From Candidatus Coproplasma excrementipullorum (GTDB taxonomy: Bacteria; Bacillota; Clostridia; Christensenellales; Borkfalkiaceae): DNA of 39,070 nt. Position numbers and translations under genes: made by a program. Of the stretch, positions 30,963-38,092 are shown piece by piece. The notes beneath the pieces are model-generated. The model saw nothing but the letters and a program-made list of their open reading frames with translations. It ran no database searches and had not been told where the DNA came from. The stretch spans positions 1-39,070 of the forward strand of contig DVNU01000002.1 in NCBI GenBank assembly GCA_018714165.1. Direction: 5' to 3'. Numbering within the stretch: position 1 is the first letter of the stretch; each line of letters begins with the position of its first letter.

Positions 30963-31724
30963 TTAAAGAAGAATCAGACCATGCGACAGCGCATACTGGG
31001 CGATGTTCTCCATACTCGTGGCCGCCTGAATCTGTGAGTTTACCGCAGACAGCATTTCGCTTGCGGCGGCAACGCCGCTTTCGATGGCGCTGAGTTCGCC
31101 GTTGAGCCCGGCTATCACTGCCGAATTTACTATTACGAGCACAAACAATGCAACGACAACGCTTATAAACGTTGCAATTATAATCTTGTCGCGCTTGCCG
31201 AGAATGTGGCCCTCGCGCTCTTCAGCCGCCTTGGCCGCATGCCTCTCTTCACTGAGAGTGCGATACTGTATCGTCGTGCTGGTGGGGCGGAGATCATCGC
31301 TCTCATCCTCTTCGGCAACGGCGGCAACAGCAGTCTCTTCAACAAACGCGCGGCGCTGGTTTACGGGACTGTCGGCGCGGAAGATATCTGCATCTGCGCG
31401 GGCGTTGGTAACCAGGTAGGGCTGTGCAGGCTGGGCGACAGTCCTTGCAACGGTCTGTTCGGCCTGTACTTGCTGGCGCGGCTGGAGAATGCTCTGGCGT
31501 GCGGTTCTTTCAGGCTGAATAACTGTCGCACGGCGGTCGACGACGGGCTGTTCCCTCACTTCGGGTTCAACCGTCCTTCCCCTTACCTCGTTTATGTTCA
31601 ATTCGGGATTGATTAACCTTTTGTAATTTTCCTTTATCTGCGAATTGTGCAGTTCGTCCGCAGACAATTCGGCGGACTGGTTCTGTAAGGTTTGTCTTTC
31701 GAGTACGGGGGTTGCGACTGCCAT
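30963..31724 (-). CDS. ftsL: FtsL-like septum protein with extended disordered cytoplasmic N-terminus
   Basis: Synteny between rsmH and PBP; one TM (IIIATFISVVVALFVLVIVNSAVIAGL) followed by a short coiled-coil-like tail. Confidence 0.7.
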   Translation of the reverse strand: MAVATPVLERQTLQNQSAELSADELHNSQIKENYKRLINPELNINEVRGRTVEPEVREQPVVDRRATVIQPERTARQSILQPRQQVQAEQTVARTVAQPAQPYLVTNARADADIFRADSPVNQRRAFVEETAVAAVAEEDESDDLRPTSTTIQYRTLSEERHAAKAAEEREGHILGKRDKIIIATFISVVVALFVLVIVNSAVIAGLNGELSAIESGVAAASEMLSAVNSQIQAATSMENIAQYALSHGLILL

Positions 31725-31753
31725 TTTCTTTCACTCCTTATCGCATATTTTTT

Positions 31754-32692
31754 CTAAATTTTTTGCGCTATGCGCAACTTTGCGCTCTTTGAGCGCGAAT
31801 TTATCGCCATTTCCTTTAATGTGGAGGTTACGGGTTTTTTTGTTAAAATTTCTATTTCCTTTTTCTTGCCGCATACGCAGACGGGAAGCGTCTTGGGACA
31901 GACGCAGTCGGCTTCAAGCTGATTGAACGCCTGTTTTACAATTCTGTCCTCCAGGGAATGGAAGGTCAGAATGGCTATCCTGCCGCCGCTTTTAAGTCTC
32001 CGGGTAAGACCTGTCACGCACTCATACAGTCCGTCAAGTTCGCCATTTACGGCAATCCTTACGGCCTGAAAGCTCTTGCGCGCCGCAGGGCCGTTCTGCT
32101 GATATTTTTTTGGTATGCTGCTCTCTATTATTTCCACGAATTCGCCGCACGTTTTGATCGGGTTTTTGCTTCGTCTTTCGACGACGTTTGCGGCAATCTG
32201 CGAAGAGAACCTCTCCTCCCCGTAGACTTTTAAAATCCGGGCTATTTCCTGTTGGGGGTATGTATTGAGGATTATTTCGGCGGTCAGCGGGTTCGACCTG
32301 TCCATCCTCATGTCGAGCGGAGCGTCCTTTTTCATATAGGCGAATCCCCTGTCCTCGGTATCCAGCTGATGGCTAGACACTCCGAAATCGAGAAGAACTC
32401 CGTCCAGCAGGTCTACACCTGCCTGTTCAAACACCTGCCCGTAATTTTTGTAGTTCGATTTGTAAATTTCAAAGCGGCCCTTGAAGGGACTGAGCTTTTG
32501 CGTAGCCGCCGCTATCGCTTCGTCGTCAAGATCCGTGGCTATCAGCCTGCCGCTTGGGGACGATCTTTTGAGTATCTCGTAGGAATGATTTCCTCCGCCG
32601 ATCGTGCCGTCGAAGTAAATTCCTCCGTCATGGACATCCAGCCCCTCCATGCACTCTTCGAGCATTACGGGGATATGCGAAAAGATTGCCAT
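31754..32692 (-). CDS. rsmH: 16S rRNA (cytosine(1402)-N(4))-methyltransferase
   Basis: HIPVMLEECMEGLDVHDGGIYFDGTIGGGNHS, DLLDGVLLDFGVSSHQLDTEDRGFAY, ILTFHSLEDRIVKQAF. Confidence 0.98.
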   Translation of the reverse strand: MAIFSHIPVMLEECMEGLDVHDGGIYFDGTIGGGNHSYEILKRSSPSGRLIATDLDDEAIAAATQKLSPFKGRFEIYKSNYKNYGQVFEQAGVDLLDGVLLDFGVSSHQLDTEDRGFAYMKKDAPLDMRMDRSNPLTAEIILNTYPQQEIARILKVYGEERFSSQIAANVVERRSKNPIKTCGEFVEIIESSIPKKYQQNGPAARKSFQAVRIAVNGELDGLYECVTGLTRRLKSGGRIAILTFHSLEDRIVKQAFNQLEADCVCPKTLPVCVCGKKKEIEILTKKPVTSTLKEMAINSRSKSAKLRIAQKI

Positions 32693-33129
32693 TATATTCC
32701 CAGCTGCGAGAACAGCTTGTCGTAGTCGGTTTCCATATCGGCGGTATACTCTTCGTAGATGCGTCTGTTCCAGATCTCTATTCGGTTGACGGCGCCGCAG
32801 ATGACTAGGTCTTTGTCGTCCTTGCCGAGCTGGGCGTGCCGCCTGAATTCGGGGCTCAGAACTATTCTGCCCTGATTATCCTCCTCCACCTGCACGCACG
32901 TTCTGGCGAACATCCTCACGCGCTTCTGAGCTTCGAGGTCGGATATCTTTGTGGCGCCAAGTTCTTCGAGATACTGCTGCATTCTCTCCTTGGTGAAAAC
33001 GAAAATGCAGTGATTTGTGCCGTAGGCAAAGTAATATTCTTCGCCAAGATCTTTTTTGAGCCTGGCGGGGATACGTATTCTGTTTTTAGCATCCAGCTGG
33101 TGGAAATACTCTCCCGTGAACATTGCCAT
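32692..33129 (-). CDS. mraZ: transcriptional regulator MraZ (start taken as MAMFTGEYFHQLD)
   Basis: MFTGEYFHQLDAKNRIRIPARLKKDLG...DNQGRIVLSPEFRRHAQLGKDDKDLVICG; two AbrB-like repeats. Confidence 0.95.
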   Translation of the reverse strand: MAMFTGEYFHQLDAKNRIRIPARLKKDLGEEYYFAYGTNHCIFVFTKERMQQYLEELGATKISDLEAQKRVRMFARTCVQVEEDNQGRIVLSPEFRRHAQLGKDDKDLVICGAVNRIEIWNRRIYEEYTADMETDYDKLFSQLGI

Positions 33130-33161
33130 ACAAAGTACCTTGTAAAAACTTAAGTGATTTA

Positions 33162-33190
33162 ATAATAGCATATAGTTTGCCCACTGTCAA
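33162..33190 (-). promoter_or_regulatory. sigma-A type promoter for the dcw cluster (PmraZ)
   Basis: Minus strand TTGACA - 17 nt - TATTAT. Confidence 0.75.
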
Positions 33191-33286
33191 CCACCAAAGG
33201 CAAATTTTTTAAAAAAATTGCAAGAAATTTTTAAAATAGCAAATTTAAACATCAAAACTTTTGTTTGATTTACCGCAGATTAATTC

Positions 33287-33639
33287 TTAAATTTGGCGAT
33301 TTTTTTGAAAATCCCCTCTAAAAAAGCTAATTTTTTGTTTATATAAACTATTATTTTGTAAATTCCCTAAAAGTAGTCGCAGGTGGTCAGCTATCCCTAA
33401 AATTCCATCAAAAATGGCGCATCCGTAGTGCTTTGCAATGACCTCTTCGGCAAAGACATAGTGCGTGCAACCCAGCACCACGCTGGAGGGGTGGCGGGCA
33501 GGCAAAAGACATGAAAGGTCAAAGTCAGGGTAATCGCATATATTCCCGTCTATATACGCGGCCAGATGTGGGCAGGCACGAACAGGTTGAGCCCTCCTAT
33601 TCCGCTGTCGAACACGCATACGGGGCACCCTTCGGCATC
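33287..33639 (-). pseudogene. murI: decayed glutamate racemase remnant (N-terminal and C-terminal pieces in different frames, centre deleted)
   Basis: Minus strand ATG at 33639; CPVCVFDSGIGGLN in one frame, then SSVVLGCTHYVFAEEVIAKHYGCAIFDGILGIADHLRLLL...KISFFRGDFQKN in another; only about 350 nt compared with about 800 nt for intact murI. Confidence 0.8.
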
Positions 33640-33715
33640 TTAACTGTACATATAATTATTAATATTAGGAGCGCAAAAAATATATTAAAAAAATTGTAAA
33701 AGCGCGCAAAAACAG

Positions 33716-33744
33716 TTTACAAGAGTGTAAATTTGTGATAGAAT
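33716..33744 (+). promoter_or_regulatory. sigma-A type promoter for rpsT
   Basis: TTTACA - 17 nt - TAGAAT, followed by GGAGAG and GTG start. Confidence 0.65.
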
Positions 33745-33793
33745 TACTCAAGATTATTAGTTGAATATAATTTTCCAAAAGGAGAGACTGAAA

Positions 33794-34057
33794 GTGCCTA
33801 ATATTAAATCTGCAAAGAAGCGTACTTTGGTAATCGAGAAGAAAACCGCCCAGAACAAGATGATCAAGTCTGAAGTAAAGACCGCCATCAAGAAACTGCT
33901 TGCGGCTATCGAATCGGGCGATAAGGCTTCTGCAACCGAAATGTTCCCCGGTGTATGCTCGCTGTTAGACAGCGCGGTAAGCAAGGGTGTGTATAAGAAA
34001 AACACGGTTGCAAACAAAAAATCCGGCCTTGCAAAAAAACTCAACGCAATGGACTGA
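33794..34057 (+). CDS. rpsT: 30S ribosomal protein bS20 (GTG start)
   Basis: VPNIKSAKKRTLVIEKKTAQNKMIKSEVKTAIKKLLAAIESGD...; GGAGAG Shine-Dalgarno upstream of GTG at 33794. Confidence 0.95.
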   Translation: MPNIKSAKKRTLVIEKKTAQNKMIKSEVKTAIKKLLAAIESGDKASATEMFPGVCSLLDSAVSKGVYKKNTVANKKSGLAKKLNAMD

Positions 34058-34075
34058 AACCAAAAACTGCTTTAA

Positions 34076-34099
34076 AAGGCGGACGTGATCGTCCGCCTT
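34076..34099 (+). terminator. rpsT terminator
   Basis: AAGGCGGACG-TGAT-CGTCCGCCTT followed by ATTTA. Confidence 0.85.
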
Positions 34100-34116
34100 A
34101 TTTACGTGCAAAAATA

Positions 34117-34146
34117 AAATATTGCCTTTGACATCCGGCAATATTT
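34117..34146. other. hairpin, 10-bp stem and 10-nt loop
   Basis: AAATATTGCC-TTTGACATCC-GGCAATATTT. Confidence 0.6.
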
Positions 34147-34185
34147 AAACCGGGCGCCATCCGCAATGCGGATGGCGCCCGGTTT
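34147..34185. terminator. 39-nt palindrome with 1-nt centre, then T-run
   Basis: AAACCGGGCGCCATCCGCA-A-TGCGGATGGCGCCCGGTTT followed by TTATCC. Confidence 0.65.
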
Positions 34186-34306
34186 TTATCCTTATTCCTC
34201 CTCTTCGCTGCAATGTGGTAAATATCTGGTAATTATTTACATTTTGTGAAACATATGTGATAAATACTTACATATCCGACATAATTTAATTATTTTTTCA
34301 AAGTGT

Positions 34307-34335
34307 TTGACACTTCGGCACACGACCGCTATAAT
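34307..34335 (+). promoter_or_regulatory. consensus sigma-A promoter for the XRE-potABCD operon
   Basis: TTGACA (34307-34312), 17-nt spacer, TATAAT (34330-34335). Confidence 0.85.
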
Positions 34336-34355
34336 CATAATCGGTTTGTTTTTAC

Positions 34356-34410
34356 TAAACTTTTTGTTTAATAATTCTAACCGTTTAGAAAAAGTAAACA
34401 CGGTGTTTAC
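34356..34410 (+). promoter_or_regulatory. putative operator array of TAAAC/GTTTA half-sites, including 8-1-8 palindrome
   Basis: TAAAC-TTTTT-GTTTA (34356-34370), GTTTA at 34383-34387, GTAAACAC-G-GTGTTTAC (34394-34410). Confidence 0.6.
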
Positions 34411-34430
34411 TGTAAGGGGTATATAATATT

Positions 34431-34964
34431 ATGGATATAGGAGCCAAAATTAAGGCCCTGCGTCTACAGCTCAATCTTTCCCAGGCCGAGCTTGCCGACA
34501 GGTGTGAGCTGACAAAAGGCTACATTTCACAACTTGAAAACGACGTCACCTCCCCCTCCATAGCCACCTTAAAGGACATTCTCGCCGCTCTCGGCACAGA
34601 CCTTGCGGAGTTTTTCAAAAAGGAAGACGATGAGCGCGTAGTCTTTTCGGCAGACGACTTCATTGAAAAGCGCGAGGACGGTATGCTTTTGAAGTGGATA
34701 ATCCCCAATGCGCAGAAGAATGAAATGGAGCCCGTGCTTGTCGAACTGATGGCGGGTGCCTCCACCTCGCTCGATTTCCCGCACGACGGCGAAGAATTCG
34801 GCTACGTGCTGGAGGGACGCGTGCGCGTGGAGCTGGGCAAACATAACTATGTATGTAAAAAGGGCGAAACCTTTTACTATACCGCGGACAAATCCCACAG
34901 GATTACCAACTGCGGAAAGAGCAACGCTAAATTTTTGTGGATTTCCACACCGCCAAACTTTTAA
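34431..34964 (+). CDS. XRE-family HTH regulator with C-terminal cupin domain (PuuR-like)
   Basis: IGAKIKALRLQLNLSQAELADRCELTKGYISQLENDVTSPSIATL; cupin DFPHDGEEFGYVLEGRVRVELGKHNYVCKKGETFYYTADKSHRITN. Confidence 0.92.
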   Translation: MDIGAKIKALRLQLNLSQAELADRCELTKGYISQLENDVTSPSIATLKDILAALGTDLAEFFKKEDDERVVFSADDFIEKREDGMLLKWIIPNAQKNEMEPVLVELMAGASTSLDFPHDGEEFGYVLEGRVRVELGKHNYVCKKGETFYYTADKSHRITNCGKSNAKFLWISTPPNF

Positions 34965-34978
34965 GGAGAGAAAAAGCT

Positions 34979-36487
34979 ATGACAAACCAGAACATTATTG
35001 AGCTTATCGACGTGAGAAAGGTGTTTGACGACGAGACGATTGCCGTTGACAACTTCAATCTTCAGGTCAAAAAGGGCGAATTCGTCACTTTCCTCGGCCC
35101 GTCGGGCTGTGGCAAGACGACCACCCTGCGCATGATTGCAGGGTTCGATCTGCCCACTTCGGGCAAGATTTTGTTGAACGGCGAGGATATTTCCAACCTG
35201 CCGCCCAACAAGCGCCCCGTTAACACTGTATTCCAGAAATACGCCCTCTTCCCCCATCTGAACGTATACGAAAACATAGCTTTCGGTCTGCGCCTCAAGA
35301 GGGTGGAAAACACCTACAAGAACGACGCGGGCGATTCATACGTAAAGAAGGAGCGCCTTACAAAGAAGGAGATTGACGCTAAAGTTAAGAAGGCGCTGGA
35401 GATGGTTGACCTCGAAGGCTTTGAAAAGAGGGGCGTAAACACTCTCTCCGGCGGTCAGCAGCAGAGGGTTGCCATAGCAAGGGCCATTGTCAACGAACCT
35501 GAAATCCTTCTTTTGGACGAGCCCTTGGGCGCGCTCGACTTAAAGATGCGCAAGGAGATGCAGATTGAACTCAAAAATATGCACCGCCGCCTGGGAATAA
35601 CCTTCATCTACGTCACACACGACCAGGAAGAGGCGCTGACGATGTCCGATAAAATCGTTGTAATAAACGACGGCGACATTCAGCAGATAGGCACCCCCAC
35701 CGAGATCTACAACGAGCCCGTGAATACATTCGTTGCCGACTTCATCGGCGAGAGCAACATATTCAACGGCGCCGTGGTGGGCAAATACCGGGTGAGATTC
35801 TGCGGCGCTACATTTGAGTGCGTTGACGACTTTGAAATCAACCAGCTTGTAGACGTTGTAGTCAGACCCGAAGACATAATAATCTGCAAGCCCGGCGAAG
35901 GCCAGCTCAAGGGTAAAGTTACATCCACCGTCTTCAAGGGAGTACACTACGAAATTACCGTTGAAGTCGGCAGGTTCGAGATAGTCATTCAGTCTACAGC
36001 CTACGCCGAGCCCGGCACCGTAATCGGCATGAGGATTGAACCCGACGGCATTCATCTGATGAAACCCGTATACACCATAAACCGCTTCGATGGCACAATA
36101 ACCAAAAACAACACGGTTGAATTCGGCGACGGCGAATTTGAATGCGACGTAACCACACTCTACCCCGGCTCCCGCCTCGACGAGGACGGCTACCTCATAA
36201 CGGCCAAAGGCGAAAAACTCGATCTTACGGGCGTAAAGGTCAACGTTGAGGTCGACACTCACGACATAACCATGAGCGACGACGAGGACGAAGGCGGTGC
36301 AAAGGGCACCATAATTTCGATGATATACAAAGGCGACCACTACCGCTATATCGTCAGGACAGAGGAGAATGAAGAGGATTATGTGCTCTCCTGCCCCGAC
36401 ATGTGGAACACGGACGACTTTGTAAGCCTTGTTATTCCCAAGGAAAAGATAAAGCTTACGCTTAAACCTGCAGCGGAGAATGACTGA
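34979..36487 (+). CDS. potA: spermidine/putrescine ABC transporter ATP-binding protein
   Basis: GPSGCGKTTTLRMIAGFDLP, LSGGQQQRVAIARAIVNEPEILLLDEPLGALD, C-terminal TOBE-type region. Confidence 0.93.
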   Translation: MTNQNIIELIDVRKVFDDETIAVDNFNLQVKKGEFVTFLGPSGCGKTTTLRMIAGFDLPTSGKILLNGEDISNLPPNKRPVNTVFQKYALFPHLNVYENIAFGLRLKRVENTYKNDAGDSYVKKERLTKKEIDAKVKKALEMVDLEGFEKRGVNTLSGGQQQRVAIARAIVNEPEILLLDEPLGALDLKMRKEMQIELKNMHRRLGITFIYVTHDQEEALTMSDKIVVINDGDIQQIGTPTEIYNEPVNTFVADFIGESNIFNGAVVGKYRVRFCGATFECVDDFEINQLVDVVVRPEDIIICKPGEGQLKGKVTSTVFKGVHYEITVEVGRFEIVIQSTAYAEPGTVIGMRIEPDGIHLMKPVYTINRFDGTITKNNTVEFGDGEFECDVTTLYPGSRLDEDGYLITAKGEKLDLTGVKVNVEVDTHDITMSDDEDEGGAKGTIISMIYKGDHYRYIVRTEENEEDYVLSCPDMWNTDDFVSLVIPKEKIKLTLKPAAEND

Positions 36488-37286
36488 AATGAAACTGCGC
36501 TTTAACAGAAAACAGCTATGCATACCTTACGCGGCTTTTTTGATACTCTTCGTCATAGTGCCGCTTCTGGTAATTATCTACTACGCCTTCACAAACGGCG
36601 AAGGGAAATTCACCTTCGCCAACCTCGTATCCTTCTTTTCGAGCACCAACACGATAGGCACACTCATCTACAGCTTTGCCCTGGCAATAACTACAACGCT
36701 GGTCTGTCTGCTCATTGCCTACCCCACCGCCTACATTCTGGCCCGTTCGAACTTCAAGAAAAAATATGTGCTTTTGCTCCTCTTCATCATGCCGATGTGG
36801 ATCAACTTCACCCTTCGCATCACAGCGCTCAAGGAGATCCTGACGGCAATAGAGCGCAACATCTCAGCCTATCCCTTCCTCAACTCTGTGATAGGCATGA
36901 CGTATGACTTCCTGCCCTTTATGATACTGCCCCTGTACACCTCGCTCTTAAAGCTCGACAAGAGCCTTATGGAAGCCGCGCAGGATCTGGGTGCAAGCAA
37001 GTTCAGAGTATTTTTGAGGATTACGCTTCCGCTCTCTGTGCCCGGCATAATTTCGGGCGTAACGATGGTGCTGTTACCCTCGATGACCAACTACGTTGTT
37101 TTAGATATGCTCTACAACTCCACTTACATCATGGGCAGTCTGATAGGCAGTTACTTCAACGCCTACGACTGGAACAACGGTTCGATGATCTCGTTGATAC
37201 TTCTCGTGATAATCTTTATAGTAACTTTGGTTACCAACCGCTTCAGCGATAAGGACGATAACAGCGGCAGAGAGGTGATATTATGA
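36480..37286 (+). CDS. potB: spermidine/putrescine ABC transporter permease
   Basis: Six-TM permease with LDKSLMEAAQDLGASKFRVFLRITLPLSVPGIISG EAA-type loop; between potA and potC. Confidence 0.92.
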   Translation: MTEMKLRFNRKQLCIPYAAFLILFVIVPLLVIIYYAFTNGEGKFTFANLVSFFSSTNTIGTLIYSFALAITTTLVCLLIAYPTAYILARSNFKKKYVLLLLFIMPMWINFTLRITALKEILTAIERNISAYPFLNSVIGMTYDFLPFMILPLYTSLLKLDKSLMEAAQDLGASKFRVFLRITLPLSVPGIISGVTMVLLPSMTNYVVLDMLYNSTYIMGSLIGSYFNAYDWNNGSMISLILLVIIFIVTLVTNRFSDKDDNSGREVIL

Positions 37287-38092
37287 AGAAAATTGCTCCT
37301 ATTTTATGGCTTTGCATAGTACTATGTTTCATATACATCCCCATTTTAATGCTTGCTGTGTACTCCTTTACGGATGCGACAATCGTCGGAGGGGGGATAA
37401 ACGCCTTCTCATTTGACAACTACATCAACCTGTTTGCAAATGAGGAACTACGTGATATGATAATCGGAACTGTAGTTCTCGCCCTCGTCTCAGCGGCGAT
37501 TGCCACCATTCTTGGTACGCTGGGCGCAATCGGCGGATTCTATTCCAAAAAGCTGAGCAAGAGACTGCTCCACTCCGCCAATCAGATTCCCGTTGTCAAT
37601 GCAGACATCGTCACCGGTTTTTCGATATGTGTGCTCCTCATTGTCCTTCTGGGCGTAAATAAGGACACCTTCGTCCCCCTCGGCGTCGGCCACGTAGTGC
37701 TCTGCGCGCCCTTCGCATACCTCTCTGTTTTGCCCAAACTCAAGCAGATGGACAACAACCTTTACGAGGCGGCATTAGACCTCGGCGCAACACCCGCGCA
37801 GGCGCTCTTCAGAGTCGTTCTGCCCCAGCTGATACCCGGAATTGTTTCGGGATTCATGCTGGCTGTAACGCTGTCTCTCGACGACTATTTTATAACCACC
37901 TACACCAAACCCTCAACATTCGATACGATAAGCACCTATGTCGTCAATGCTACTAAGGGCGGACAGACGGAGATTAAGACGGCTCTGTGGGCGCTGTCCA
38001 CCCTTATCTTCCTCATCGTCGTTGTGGTGGTGATCGTGATGAACGTAACCTCTTCCAAAAAGAAAGCGGAGGTAAACAATGAAAAAATTTAA
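37283..38092 (+). CDS. potC: spermidine/putrescine ABC transporter permease
   Basis: MDNNLYEAALDLGATPAQALFRVVLPQLIPGIVSGFMLAVTLSLDDYFITTYTK. Confidence 0.92.
   Translation: MKKIAPILWLCIVLCFIYIPILMLAVYSFTDATIVGGGINAFSFDNYINLFANEELRDMIIGTVVLALVSAAIATILGTLGAIGGFYSKKLSKRLLHSANQIPVVNADIVTGFSICVLLIVLLGVNKDTFVPLGVGHVVLCAPFAYLSVLPKLKQMDNNLYEAALDLGATPAQALFRVVLPQLIPGIVSGFMLAVTLSLDDYFITTYTKPSTFDTISTYVVNATKGGQTEIKTALWALSTLIFLIVVVVVIVMNVTSSKKKAEVNNEKI

Noticed and set aside
35540-36523. 327-aa minus-strand ORF antisense to potA
   Set aside because: Shadow ORF of potA; no family resemblance.
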